From NCBI GenBank assembly GCA_038106445.1, contig JAYODU010000001.1, positions 124,001 to 188,000 on the forward strand: a stretch of 64,000 bases of DNA. The letters run 5' to 3'. Shown here piece after piece: positions 26,981 through 36,838 of this stretch (positions are counted from its first letter, which is position 1; each line of letters begins with the position of its first letter). A program made the position numbers and the translations under genes. The notes under the pieces were generated by a model. The model was not told where the DNA came from. It ran no database searches and saw only the letters and a list, made by a program, of their open reading frames with translations. The DNA comes from Pseudemcibacter sp038106445 (GTDB lineage Bacteria; Pseudomonadota; Alphaproteobacteria; Sphingomonadales; Emcibacteraceae).

Positions 26981-28612
26981 ATGTCAGAAAGTCACGATTT
27001 TGATGTTCTGGTGATTGGCAGTGGTGCTGCGGGCCTTAGTCTCGCATTAATGATTGCGGATCATGCCAGGGTTGCGGTTTTTTCCAAAAACAAACTTTCA
27101 AGCGGCAGTACATCGTGGGCACAAGGCGGGATTGCAGCAGTTCTTGATGATCGCGATAGCCAGGAATCCCATATTGAGGACACATTGAATGCCGGGGCGG
27201 GTCTTTGTGATTATGATGCCGTGAAATTTGTTGTCAGTCAGGGAAGGGAAGCCATAGACTGGCTTATTGAAAATGGTGCAGACTTTACCAAGGAAGATGA
27301 TCCTGAAAATGGGTCTGTTGTCAAAGGGGACTATCACCTGACCAAAGAAGGCGGGCATTCCTTCCGCCGTGTTATCCATAGTGCTGATGCAACAGGCAAG
27401 GAAGTGCAGATATCACTGGAGAAACAGGTAAAAAAACATCCCAATATTACCTTGTTTGAACATCATATGGCCATCGATCTGATCAGCAGTGATAAGAAAA
27501 ACTTTAAAGCGCAGAAATGCGCAGGTGCCTATATTCTTGATACAAAGAACGGAAAAGTTGATCTGTTCAGAGCCAGGGCAACAGCACTTGCGACAGGCGG
27601 CGCTAGCCGCGCATATCTTTATACATCAAACCCTGACGGATCGACCGGTGATGGTATTGCAATGGCCTGGCGACTTGGGTGTCGGGTCGCCAATATGGAA
27701 TTTAACCAGTTTCATCCAACCTGTCTTTATCACCCGGAAGAAAAAACATTTCTTTTAACAGAAGCCCTGCGTGGTGAAGGTGCGGTCTTAAAGCTACCAA
27801 ATGGAAAACGGTTTATGGACCGGTTTGACGAACGTGCGGAACTTGCACCACGGGATATCGTGGCCCATGCCATTGACCATGAAATGAAAAGGCTTGGGGT
27901 TGACTGTCTTTATCTTGATATTTCCCATAAGGATGATGATTTTATAAAGGAACATTTTCCAACGATATATAAGCGCTGTCTTAAGCTTGGTTATGATCTG
28001 ACCAAGGAACCCATCCCGACCGTTCCTGCAGCACATTATACATGCGGCGGGGTGATGACGGATCTTAATGCGCGCACAGATGTTAAAAATCTTTATGCTG
28101 TGGGTGAAGTTGCGCATACCGGTCTTCATGGTGCGAACCGCATGGCGAGCAATTCATTGCTGGAATGTCTGGTATTTGCCAAATCGGCGGCAGGCGATAT
28201 TTTGAAAGTCATCCGTAACGAAAAACTGGATAGTGACATAAAACCCTGGGACGAAAGCAGGGTAACAGATTCGGATGAAGAAGTTGTTGTATCCCATAAC
28301 TGGAACGAACTTCGTCACTTTATGTGGGACTATGTGGGTATTGTACGTTCAACCCGCCGGCTTGAACGGGCGGCCCGCCGTATTGATATGCTGGCGGGGG
28401 AAATACGGGAATATTATAGTTCCTTTAGGGTAACCCCGGATCTTCTGGAACTTCGTAATCTGGTTACAGTTTCCGATTTGATCGTTCGTTCGGCGCTTCT
28501 GCGGACGGAAAGCCGCGGCCTACATCATACCCTTGATTTTCCTGATCGGGACCCGGATATGGACGGCCGAAATACGATACTGAAGCCCCCAAGACGACCA
28601 AGTAGCCGGTAA
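26981..28612 (+). CDS. nadB: L-aspartate oxidase NadB
   Basis: A 543-residue flavoenzyme that oxidises aspartate to iminoaspartate, the first step of de novo NAD synthesis. The N-terminal FAD motif VIGSGAAGLSLAL, the substrate loop SSGSTSWAQGGIAAV, the HRVIH-type RRVIHSADATG, the TCGGVMTDLNART block and the GLHGANRMASNSLLECLVF motif identify it and separate it from SdhA. nadA and nadC are not next to it. It lies four bases after the ABC ATPase gene and is presumably cotranscribed. Confidence 0.94.
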   Translation: MSESHDFDVLVIGSGAAGLSLALMIADHARVAVFSKNKLSSGSTSWAQGGIAAVLDDRDSQESHIEDTLNAGAGLCDYDAVKFVVSQGREAIDWLIENGADFTKEDDPENGSVVKGDYHLTKEGGHSFRRVIHSADATGKEVQISLEKQVKKHPNITLFEHHMAIDLISSDKKNFKAQKCAGAYILDTKNGKVDLFRARATALATGGASRAYLYTSNPDGSTGDGIAMAWRLGCRVANMEFNQFHPTCLYHPEEKTFLLTEALRGEGAVLKLPNGKRFMDRFDERAELAPRDIVAHAIDHEMKRLGVDCLYLDISHKDDDFIKEHFPTIYKRCLKLGYDLTKEPIPTVPAAHYTCGGVMTDLNARTDVKNLYAVGEVAHTGLHGANRMASNSLLECLVFAKSAAGDILKVIRNEKLDSDIKPWDESRVTDSDEEVVVSHNWNELRHFMWDYVGIVRSTRRLERAARRIDMLAGEIREYYSSFRVTPDLLELRNLVTVSDLIVRSALLRTESRGLHHTLDFPDRDPDMDGRNTILKPPRRPSSR

Positions 28613-28972
28613 TTAATTAACAAGCTTGATTAACTTCTTTTCAAAATACCTGAGAACCTGTGAAAGTTCCTGCCCGCGTTTCAGAATCTGACCTTGGCTT
28701 GAAAGGATGGCATATGCGCCCTGTTTATGCATAAGCGAAGGTGTTTTTGTAATTCGAAATAGGGGCCGTTCACTTGCTTTTTGAAATACTGCGAAAGTGG
28801 CGACATCCTTGGCCGCGGAAATTGCATAATCCTTCCAATAGCCGGACGCGACCATTTTGCCGTAAATATTTATTATTGCTTCAAATTCCCTCCGGTCAAA
28901 GAAGATTGACGGTGGTGCCGAATTACCATTATTCGAGTATCGGAACGGTACTATTGTTGATTGATCAGCCAT
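28613..28972 (-). CDS. DUF2794 family protein
   Basis: A 119-residue soluble protein of the alphaproteobacterial DUF2794 family, recognised by FDRREFEAIINIYGKMVASGYWKDYAI and by ERPLFRITKTPSLMHKQGAYAILSSQGQILKRGQEL. No function is known to me. Its stop abuts the nadB stop (convergent). Confidence 0.85.
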   Translation of the reverse strand: MADQSTIVPFRYSNNGNSAPPSIFFDRREFEAIINIYGKMVASGYWKDYAISAAKDVATFAVFQKASERPLFRITKTPSLMHKQGAYAILSSQGQILKRGQELSQVLRYFEKKLIKLVN

Positions 28973-29192
28973 TGTTTTTTAGTTTGCGAAAAGCGATTAA
29001 TTATTGCAACAAAAAAAATGCCACAAAATGACCTTAATCGGGTCCTAACTACGCCTTAATTAGCATCTATGCCTGATATTGTTAGTCCCTGCAGCCAGAG
29101 ATTAAATATTGCGAAACCCTTTTCCCTCCCCTTCACCCAGCAATATTTTTTCTACTGGCTGCAATTTTATTTAGGCCATGCTATTCTGCCTT

Positions 29193-29231
29193 CCAAAATG
29201 ATTGGCCAAAATGATTGGCCAAAATGATGGG
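29193..29231 (+). repeat. Three tandem copies of a 13-base repeat before the GST gene
   Basis: CCAAAATGATTGG occurs at 29193-29205 and 29206-29218, followed by CCAAAATGATGGG at 29219-29231 (12 of 13). Each unit has CCAA and TTGG arms around a five-base centre. The third copy runs into the GGGAGG ribosome binding site of the GST gene. Replication slippage or an iterated operator are both possible. Confidence 0.8.
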
Positions 29232-29240
29232 AGGAATTTT

Positions 29241-29921
29241 TTGAAATTATACGAACTAGTCGGGCGTGATAAAAATATTGGATTTAGTCCCTTTGTATGG
29301 CGTGTAAAACTGGCACTGGCGCATAAGGGGCTTACTTATGAAACTGTTCCGCTTCGTTTTACAGAAATCAAAGACATCTTGTCATTTGCGAGTTCCAGCA
29401 CTGTTCCGGTGCTTGTAGATGGCAACAATGTTATTTCAGATAGTTGGGAAATCATCTGCTATCTGGAAGAAACCTACCCAAACCACCCCAGTATTTTTAG
29501 TGACCATCATGCGGCGAAACTTTTTAATTTCCAGATGGGGATGCCATTGCTGGCGCCGCTCTTTCGGACAATTGTTTCCGATATATATTCTGTGATCCAT
29601 GATATGGATAAGGATTATTTCAGAACCAGCCGCGAAGCAAGAATAGGATGTACTCTCGAAGAAGCAGCAAAGGATTATGAGCAATCATTTTCCACCTTCA
29701 AGGCGAACCTTGCTCCCTATAGTCAATTTTTTAAACGTGAACAGTATATCGGGGGTGCCGGTCCAAGCTATCAGGATTATGCGCTTTATGCCATGTTTCT
29801 TTGGGCACGTGCCACGAGCGATAAAAAACTGTTTGAAGATGATGATCCACTAACCGCATGGATAGTAAGAATGGATAAAACCTGTAACGGCATTGGCGCA
29901 AAGCTTAAAAAGATAGAATAA
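29241..29921 (+). CDS. Glutathione S-transferase family protein
   Basis: A 226-residue protein with an N-terminal thioredoxin-like domain (about residues 1-75: LKLYELVGRDKNIGFSPFVWRVKLALAHKGL, then TVPVLVDGN and the glutathione-contact DSWEIICYLEE) and an all-helical C-terminal domain. The start is a TTG at 29241, six bases after GGGAGG; an in-frame ATG at 29202 lies inside the tandem repeat with no ribosome binding site. The substrate is not evident. It is a single-gene unit before htpG. Confidence 0.88.
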   Translation: MKLYELVGRDKNIGFSPFVWRVKLALAHKGLTYETVPLRFTEIKDILSFASSSTVPVLVDGNNVISDSWEIICYLEETYPNHPSIFSDHHAAKLFNFQMGMPLLAPLFRTIVSDIYSVIHDMDKDYFRTSREARIGCTLEEAAKDYEQSFSTFKANLAPYSQFFKREQYIGGAGPSYQDYALYAMFLWARATSDKKLFEDDDPLTAWIVRMDKTCNGIGAKLKKIE

Positions 29922-30000
29922 CGGCGGTTTTTGTCTGCCTGCTCTTGAATTTCAGAATCAATTTGCCATATTCCAGACATCGGTAAAAATATTAGAGGAT

Positions 30001-31884
30001 ATGTTGAATATGACAACTGAAAAGCACGGTTTTGAGGCGGAAGTCTCCCGCCTTCTTCATATGTTGGTTCACTCGGTTTACAGTGAACGCGAAATCTTTT
30101 TAAGAGAACTTATTTCCAATGCGTCGGATGCCTGCGATAAGCTTCGCTATGAAGGACTTACCAATGCGGACCTTCTGAAGAGCGCAGGGGAATTTTCAAT
30201 TGATATTCGTCTGGACAAGCAGACAAATACGCTGACCATTTCAGATAACGGGATCGGGATGAATAAGGAAGATCTGATTTCCCATCTTGGAACCATTGCA
30301 CGAAGCGGAACGTCTGCTTTTATGGAAAATATTTCCGGCAATGAAAAGAAGGATGTCAATCTGATCGGTCAGTTTGGTGTCGGGTTTTATTCTGTTTTTA
30401 TGGTTGCAGACAAGGTTGAGGTATTAAGCCGCAAGGCCGGTGAAGATGCAGCGTGGCTTTGGGCTTCCGACGGTATTGGTGAATATACAATTTCACCAGC
30501 GGAAAAAGCCGGAAACGGGACATCAATCATGTTGCACATCAAGGATGATGCGAAAGAATTTATTGATGTTTACTGCTTAAAAAATATCATCAAAACATAT
30601 AGTGATCATATCACTTTGCCAATCACACTGATCAGTAAAAATGAGGATGAAAAGGCGGAAGAAGAGGAAACATCTGAAAAGATAAATGACGGTAACGCAC
30701 TTTGGGCCCGCTCCAAATCGGAAATTACTGATGATCAATATAAAGAATTTTATCATCATCTTGCTCATGCCTTTGATGATCCGGCGACTACAATTCATTA
30801 CCGTGCAGAAGGCAAAATTGAATATACGGTTCTGCTTTTTATTCCAAGCCAGCAACCGATGGATCTTTTTGATCCGGCCCGTAAGACCAAAGTAAAATTA
30901 TATGTAAAACGCGTCTTTATCACGGATGATTGTGAAGATTTGTTGCCAAGTTATCTGCGTTTCATGCGCGGCGTAGTGGATAGTGAAGATCTGCCTCTTA
31001 ATATAAGTCGTGAAATGCTGCAAAATAATCCGGTGATGAGAAGCATCAAAAATGCAGTGACCAAACGCATTTTAAGTGAACTTGAGAAAAAAGCGGAAAA
31101 AGACCCCGACGGCTTTAATGAATTCTGGAAATCATTCGGTCCAGTGCTTAAGGAAGGAATTTATGAAGATTTTGAGCGCCGTGATCAGATCCTGAAAATG
31201 TCACGCTTTGAAACCACAGCGGATAAAGGCCTTTCAACGCTTGATGACTATGTATCGCGTATGAAAAAAGGACAGGATACGATTTATTATATCACAGCAG
31301 ACAGTTTGAAAGCTGCAAAGAGGTCCCCGCAACTTGAGGGCTTTAAAGCAAAAAAAATCGAGGTTCTTTATTTTACCGATCCGGTGGATGAATTCTGGCT
31401 TCAGATGATGCCGGAATATGAGGGTAAAAAGTTTGCGTCAGTCACACGTGGATCGGCTGATCTTGATGATAAAAAGGCAGACAAGAAGAAGAAAAAACAG
31501 ACCCCCGAAATAGATGCCTTGATTGGTGTCTTGAAAACCAACCTTGGGGAAGCCGTTAAAGATGTGCGTGTATCAAACCGCCTGACGGATAGTGCTGTAT
31601 GCCTTGTTGCAGATGATAATGATATGGATATCCATCTGGAACGCATTCTTAAAATGCATAATAAGCTTGATGGTACAACTAGTGCGCGGGTCATGGAAAT
31701 CAACGCAGATAATCAGTTGATCAAGGCCCTTGGGGAGCAGGCTACCCGGGACGGTTCAGTGGATGCACTTAAGGATGCTTCGCAAATCCTCCTGGATCAG
31801 GCAAGGATTATGGAAGGGGATCTTCCGGATGATCCGGTCGCATTTGCGGCACGACTTTCGACTTTTATGACGAACAGTTTCTAA
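30001..31884 (+). CDS. htpG: Molecular chaperone HtpG (Hsp90)
   Basis: A 627-residue bacterial Hsp90. The N-terminal ATPase domain has FLRELISNASDACDKLR, the SDNGIGMNKEDL motif, and the GQFGVGFYSVFMVAD lid segment; the middle domain and the C-terminal dimerisation domain follow at normal length. The region around residues 215-230 is rich in Glu, as is usual at the N/middle linker. The ATG at 30001 is very close to AGAGG; the in-frame ATG at 30010 fits the family start equally well. A strong terminator follows. Confidence 0.97.
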   Translation: MLNMTTEKHGFEAEVSRLLHMLVHSVYSEREIFLRELISNASDACDKLRYEGLTNADLLKSAGEFSIDIRLDKQTNTLTISDNGIGMNKEDLISHLGTIARSGTSAFMENISGNEKKDVNLIGQFGVGFYSVFMVADKVEVLSRKAGEDAAWLWASDGIGEYTISPAEKAGNGTSIMLHIKDDAKEFIDVYCLKNIIKTYSDHITLPITLISKNEDEKAEEEETSEKINDGNALWARSKSEITDDQYKEFYHHLAHAFDDPATTIHYRAEGKIEYTVLLFIPSQQPMDLFDPARKTKVKLYVKRVFITDDCEDLLPSYLRFMRGVVDSEDLPLNISREMLQNNPVMRSIKNAVTKRILSELEKKAEKDPDGFNEFWKSFGPVLKEGIYEDFERRDQILKMSRFETTADKGLSTLDDYVSRMKKGQDTIYYITADSLKAAKRSPQLEGFKAKKIEVLYFTDPVDEFWLQMMPEYEGKKFASVTRGSADLDDKKADKKKKKQTPEIDALIGVLKTNLGEAVKDVRVSNRLTDSAVCLVADDNDMDIHLERILKMHNKLDGTTSARVMEINADNQLIKALGEQATRDGSVDALKDASQILLDQARIMEGDLPDDPVAFAARLSTFMTNSF

Positions 31885-31895
31885 TAATATATTTT

Positions 31896-31924
31896 AAAAG
31901 CCACGGAAAACCCGTGGCTTTTTA
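31896..31924 (+). terminator. Rho-independent terminator of htpG
   Basis: AAAGCCACGG and CCGTGGCTTT form a ten-base stem with a five-base loop, followed by three more T, 12 bases past the htpG stop. Confidence 0.9.
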
Positions 31925-32024
31925 TATTAATGAAAAATTATCTCTAATAAGTAACACCTTATTCAGCTTTATGTGTTTATTCTGTGCAGGATAAAAATTG
32001 CCGGTTGCGAGTTAGCCGTTAAAA

Positions 32025-32897
32025 GTGAAAATGAGTACGGAGATATTTTTGTCTGATACTGAAGAAATTGAAGAAGCCGAAGCAGAGAGTGAGATTTCAA
32101 TAAGTGGTGCTATTACAGGTAGTTACCTGTTCTTTATGAGCCACTTTAATCATTTTGTTCGTCTTGGGTGGGTTCCTCTTATTATATGGGTGCTGGTGGA
32201 ACTGGCGTGTGATTATGCGCTCAATGAACATGGCCTTATTTATGATTCGATGGTGCCACGCGCGATTGTATCTGCGTCTTTTGCGCTTGTATGGTACCGG
32301 CAGTTTTTAATGGGTGAAAAATATGCCACTTATGATCAGTTGTTTGACAATGTGGTAAGTCCCGGTGTGTTTAATCTTTATAGCCTGCTTAGATCAGTGG
32401 CACGAATTGTCATTACCACGATCATATTATTTGTACCGACATTGATGCTTTCCATCAGTTTTATGTTTTATCAGTATTCCCAGGGCGTCCTGATGGACGA
32501 GGCAGCGATACAGGATGCCGCTTTTAAAAGTACGACGTTGGTTATTCTTCTTTTCTCTCCTATTCTTGTCAGGTTATCCCTCTATACCGTGGGTGTGGCG
32601 CTGGGCCGAAGAAAAATGAGTCTTCGGGACGTCTGGAAAAAAACCTCTGGTAGTACATGGGTGTTGTGGGTGCTTATTTTAAGGGCATTTTTACCGATAA
32701 CATTATATACATATTTCATTACATGGGCGTTTGAAACAATTTCGAAAAAAATGGGTATGGATTATTTCTGGTCTAGCCTGTTTGTCAATATTCCAACGGG
32801 CTTCCTTACCCTTATGATGCTGGCAATTGTGGTGGCCGTAAACGGTGAAGTCTTTAAAGTTATGGTTGGTATTCGCAAAGTACCCAGTGCAGAATAA
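32025..32897 (+). CDS. Multi-span membrane protein, unknown function
   Basis: A 290-residue protein with an acidic N-terminal tail (DTEEIEEAEAESE) and about six hydrophobic helices spread from residue 45 to 280. No family signature is recognised; the layout resembles uncharacterised inner-membrane proteins of DUF-type families. Either GTG (32025) or ATG (32031) could be the start; neither has a good ribosome binding site. It is a single-gene unit flanked by the htpG terminator and its own bidirectional terminator. Confidence 0.75.
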   Translation: MKMSTEIFLSDTEEIEEAEAESEISISGAITGSYLFFMSHFNHFVRLGWVPLIIWVLVELACDYALNEHGLIYDSMVPRAIVSASFALVWYRQFLMGEKYATYDQLFDNVVSPGVFNLYSLLRSVARIVITTIILFVPTLMLSISFMFYQYSQGVLMDEAAIQDAAFKSTTLVILLFSPILVRLSLYTVGVALGRRKMSLRDVWKKTSGSTWVLWVLILRAFLPITLYTYFITWAFETISKKMGMDYFWSSLFVNIPTGFLTLMMLAIVVAVNGEVFKVMVGIRKVPSAE

Positions 32898-32899
32898 AA

Positions 32900-32927
32900 A
32901 AAGCCGGACCTGAAAAGATCCGGCTTT
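32900..32927. terminator. Bidirectional terminator between the membrane protein gene and acnA
   Basis: AAAGCCGGA and TCCGGCTTT form a perfect nine-base stem with A-runs and T-runs on both sides, placed between two convergent genes, so it can serve both. Confidence 0.9.
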
Positions 32928-32948
32928 AAATTTTAAATCGATTAGTTT

Positions 32949-35633
32949 TTATTGTGATGCAAGATTGCGAAGCACATAGTGAAGAATCCCACCGTTCTTG
33001 TAATATTCCACTTCATTGGCTGTATCGATGCGGCTTAGCACCACAATGTCTTTGGTTGAACCATCGGCGTAAGTGATTCTGACATTTACATCCTGCTGCG
33101 GTTTGATACCGTCAGTAATCCCTGTAATGTCAAAAACTTCAGAACCAGTAAGACCAAGACTTTCACGGTTATCACTGCCTTTAAACTGTAAAGGAAGAAC
33201 ACCCATACCCACAAGGTTGGAACGATGGATACGTTCAAAACTTTCCACAATCACAGCTTTGACGCCAAGAAGATTTGTTCCCTTCGCAGCCCAGTCGCGG
33301 GATGATCCGGTACCATATTCCTTGCCACCTACAACAACAAGCGGTGTGCCGGCTGCCTGATACTTCATGGAAGCATCATAAATGCTCATTTGCTCACCAG
33401 TTGGGATATAGGTGGTAACGCCGCCTTCTGTGCCCGGTGCCATAAGGTTGCGCAGACGCACATTGGCAAATGTGCCGCGCATCATCACCTGATGATTACC
33501 GCGACGCGAACCATAGGAATTGAAATCCTTGCGTTCAACACCATTGGCTTTCAGATATTCCCCGGCTGGACTATCGGCTTTGATTGAACCTGCGGGCGAA
33601 ATATGGTCTGTGGTGATACTGTCACCAAGAAGTGCAAGCAGATTTGCACCTTTAATATCAGAAAGATTGCCTGTTTCCATGCTCATGCCTTGGAAATAGG
33701 GCGGATGCTGAATATAGGTACTGTTGTCATCCCAGGCGTATGTCTGGCCCTTGGCAAATTTTATGGCTTGCCATTCCGGCGTCCCATCAAAAACATTTGC
33801 GTAACGTTCAACGAACATTTCACGTGTCAGGGACTGGCGAATGATTGCTTCAATTTCGTGATTTGACGGCCAGATATCTTTTAGGAAGACATCGTTACCG
33901 TTTTTATCCTTGCCTATTGCGTCTTTTGTAATATCGATCTGAAGGCTACCGGCAATAGCATAAGCAACAACCAGTGGTGGCGACGCCAGATAGGATGCTT
34001 TCAGATCCTGGCTGACACGGCCTTCGAAGTTGCGGTTTCCGGATAACACAGAGGCACACAAAAGTTCATTGTTATTTATTGTTGTGCGCAGGTTCTCTGC
34101 AAGCGGGCCGGAGTTACCAATACAGGTCGTACAGCCATAACCGACAAGATCAAATCCAAGTACATTCAGATGTTCGGTGAGACCTGCTTTATCCAGATAG
34201 TCTGTGACTACCTGTGATCCGGGAGCAAGAGATGTTTTCACCCACGGTTTTGACCTCAGGCCAAGTTCGTTCGCTTTTTTGGCGACAAGGCCGGCTGCTA
34301 CAAGCACGCTTGGGTTTGACGTATTGGTACAGGACGTGATAGCGGCGATTAATACGTCACCGTGACCTAATTTGTAGTTTTCACCCTCTACATCATATTT
34401 GGTGTCTTTTTCGCTGGCTTTACCGCGCGCTTGAAGTACTTCATCAAACGCTTTAGCAGCATTGCTCAGCCCCACACGGTCTTGCGGGCGACTTGGGCCG
34501 GCAAGGCTTGGTTCAACAGTTGATAGATCCAGTTCAAGGCCGGATGTATATTCAGGATCAGGCGTTGAAGCATCACGCCACATGCCCTGTTTTTTTGCAT
34601 AAGCTTCGACCAATGCAATCGTATTATCATCCCGACCTGTAAATTCAAGATAAGCAAGCGTTGCTTTTGAAACCGGGAAGAAACCGCATGTTGCACCATA
34701 CTCAGGGGCCATATTGGCGATTGTTGCCTGATCTGCGAGTGTCATTTCATCAAGGCCGTTGCCATAAAATTCAACGAATTTTCCAACCACGCCATGTTTA
34801 CGGAGCATTTCAACAACGGTAAGTACAATATCTGTCGCTGTAATGCCTTCACGGGCTTTTCCTGTAAGTTTGAAACCGACAACTTCGGGAATAAGCATTG
34901 ATACGGGTTGGCCAAGCATTGCTGCCTCCGCTTCGATACCACCAACACCCCAGCCAAGAACCGCAAGGCCGTTGATCATGGTGGTGTGACTGTCTGTACC
35001 AACACATGTATCGGGAAACGCGACCGTTTTTCCGTCAATATCGGCGGTCCAGACGGTTTTTGCGATATATTCCAGATTTACCTGGTGACATATGCCGGTT
35101 CCGGGGGGTACAGCACTAAAGTTATCAAAGCTGTTTTGGCCCCAGCGCAAAAATTGGTAACGTTCGTTGTTACGTTCCATTTCAAGATCAACATTTTCCT
35201 TGAAAGCATTTGGTGTGCCGAATTTATCAACCATCACACTATGGTCAATAACAAGATCAACCGGGCTTAGCGGGTTAATCTGATCAGGATCACCACCAAG
35301 ATCGACAACCGCATTTCGCATTGCTGCAAGGTCAACAACAGCAGGGACACCTGTAAAATCCTGCATAAGCACACGGGCAGGGCGATATTGAATTTCGCGG
35401 TTCATGCGTTTTTCTTTTTGCCAGTCAACGATAGCCTGTACGTCTTCCGTCGTTACGGTAATACCGTCTTCATAACGCAGAAGATTTTCAAGCAACACTT
35501 TCATCGAATATGGAAGACGTGAAATGTCACCCAGTTTACTTGCTGCTTCTGGAAGTGAATAATAATCATATTCTTTATTGCCGACATTAAGCGTGCGGCG
35601 CGTGTTCAGGGTATCTTGACCGACTGTTGCCAA
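32949..35633 (-). CDS. acnA: Aconitate hydratase AcnA
   Basis: An 894-residue TCA-cycle enzyme that isomerises citrate to isocitrate. The start is a TTG at 35633, seven bases after AAGGAG (35641-35646); it gives the family N-terminus ATVGQDTLNTRRTL. An upstream in-frame ATG at 35675 has no ribosome binding site. The three 4Fe-4S cysteines lie in ITSCTNTSN and GYGCTTCIGNSGPL, and the C-terminal domain carries GEVFD-like SEVFDITG and GSSRDWAAKG motifs. It agrees with an oxygen-respiring cell together with sdhCDAB. Confidence 0.95.
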   Translation of the reverse strand: MATVGQDTLNTRRTLNVGNKEYDYYSLPEAASKLGDISRLPYSMKVLLENLLRYEDGITVTTEDVQAIVDWQKEKRMNREIQYRPARVLMQDFTGVPAVVDLAAMRNAVVDLGGDPDQINPLSPVDLVIDHSVMVDKFGTPNAFKENVDLEMERNNERYQFLRWGQNSFDNFSAVPPGTGICHQVNLEYIAKTVWTADIDGKTVAFPDTCVGTDSHTTMINGLAVLGWGVGGIEAEAAMLGQPVSMLIPEVVGFKLTGKAREGITATDIVLTVVEMLRKHGVVGKFVEFYGNGLDEMTLADQATIANMAPEYGATCGFFPVSKATLAYLEFTGRDDNTIALVEAYAKKQGMWRDASTPDPEYTSGLELDLSTVEPSLAGPSRPQDRVGLSNAAKAFDEVLQARGKASEKDTKYDVEGENYKLGHGDVLIAAITSCTNTSNPSVLVAAGLVAKKANELGLRSKPWVKTSLAPGSQVVTDYLDKAGLTEHLNVLGFDLVGYGCTTCIGNSGPLAENLRTTINNNELLCASVLSGNRNFEGRVSQDLKASYLASPPLVVAYAIAGSLQIDITKDAIGKDKNGNDVFLKDIWPSNHEIEAIIRQSLTREMFVERYANVFDGTPEWQAIKFAKGQTYAWDDNSTYIQHPPYFQGMSMETGNLSDIKGANLLALLGDSITTDHISPAGSIKADSPAGEYLKANGVERKDFNSYGSRRGNHQVMMRGTFANVRLRNLMAPGTEGGVTTYIPTGEQMSIYDASMKYQAAGTPLVVVGGKEYGTGSSRDWAAKGTNLLGVKAVIVESFERIHRSNLVGMGVLPLQFKGSDNRESLGLTGSEVFDITGITDGIKPQQDVNVRITYADGSTKDIVVLSRIDTANEVEYYKNGGILHYVLRNLASQ

Positions 35634-35859
35634 TGGAAAACTCCTTAGATTTTTGTCTGAATTATTTACAGGCATGTTGTGACTGAAAACGCCCGATCTT
35701 TCAAGAAAAAACATTCTTATCAGGGGTATCCATGGTTAATTATCAGTTAAAATATGGCAGTGATGCCTTTATTCGTCAGAAAATCACCCTATTCGGGTCA
35801 AAGAATAAACAAAAGCACCTGTCATATTGGCTTTCAATGAAATAACTACATAGAGATGA

Positions 35860-36096
35860 GTGCGAATTATGATTTTACAAAGAAAAACAAAAGCTGAATT
35901 ATTTTTAAGTTTTATAAATGCCAAGAATTTCCTGATCGGTCTGATGGTTGCTACTTTTATGGTTTTTGCATCAGGCACAACGGGCATTAATGAAGGCGAA
36001 GAACTTTTTTCAATTCTGACAGGCGCAGGATTATTTACAATCGCTGCAGGTCTGTTGATCTGGGCCAGAGATCTCTCGAAAAAGCCTTACGCTTAA
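35860..36096 (+). CDS. Small membrane protein, unknown function
   Basis: A 78-residue protein with two hydrophobic helices (about residues 24-42 and 51-69) and a short basic tail. The start may be the GTG at 35860 or the ATG at 35869; neither is well supported. It lies between acnA and ccmA; it resembles no family known to me and may not belong to the ccm unit, which begins 82 bases later. Confidence 0.55.
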   Translation: MRIMILQRKTKAELFLSFINAKNFLIGLMVATFMVFASGTTGINEGEELFSILTGAGLFTIAAGLLIWARDLSKKPYA

Positions 36097-36178
36097 GCCA
36101 AAGGTCTTCTCACTAACCCAATATGCTGCTATAGCTTTAATAAACCCATAACGTGGCTTGAAGAATACAGGATAAAAA

Positions 36179-36838
36179 GTGAGCAGTATCAGGGAATTTT
36201 CAGCAAGAAGTCTGGCGGTCAATCGCGGGGGACGGCCAGTATTTAAAGACCTGGAATATACCTTGTCAGCGGGACAGCTTCTCAAGCTTGTCGGGCCAAA
36301 TGGTTCCGGAAAATCGACACTGCTAAAAACGCTTGCCGGGCTTATTCATTTCAGGGAAGGCAATATTATTATTGATGGCAGGTCCCTGGCTGACGAAGGC
36401 CATATTTCAGAATGTATTGCCTATCTGGGTCATAAAAATGCTCTTAAGCGTGAATTTTCGGTTCTGGAAAATATTGACTTCTGGGCGCAGCTTTGGGGGC
36501 GCCCCGATAAGGTGGGTCAGTCTCTTGAGGATATGGGCATTGCCTATCTTAAAGATACACCTGTACGTTATTTATCATCTGGGCAAATGCGCAGAGCAGC
36601 CATTGCACGTACAATATGCCATAGGGCGACCATATGGCTTTTTGATGAACCAACAGTCGGCCTTGATGATCAGGGGTTAGAACTTCTTTCAAAAACTATG
36701 CAAAGACACCTTCAAGCAGGGGGCATGATCATTTGCGCGACGCATGTACCGATTGACGTTCCGGATCATCTGACGCAGATTTTGAATATGGCTGATTTTT
36801 CAGTACCGCTCTCTGCGCTTGAGGAGCAGTGGTTATGA
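36179..36838 (+). CDS. ccmA: Heme exporter ATPase CcmA
   Basis: A 219-residue ABC ATPase that drives release of heme-charged CcmE in cytochrome c maturation. Walker A is VGPNGSGKST, the signature is LSSGQMRRAAIAR, and Walker B WLFDEPTVGLDD. The start is a GTG at 36179. Its stop overlaps the ccmB ATG (ATGA), so the two are translationally coupled. This start of the ccm cluster is separated from ccmC by one antisense gene. Confidence 0.94.
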   Translation: MSSIREFSARSLAVNRGGRPVFKDLEYTLSAGQLLKLVGPNGSGKSTLLKTLAGLIHFREGNIIIDGRSLADEGHISECIAYLGHKNALKREFSVLENIDFWAQLWGRPDKVGQSLEDMGIAYLKDTPVRYLSSGQMRRAAIARTICHRATIWLFDEPTVGLDDQGLELLSKTMQRHLQAGGMIICATHVPIDVPDHLTQILNMADFSVPLSALEEQWL

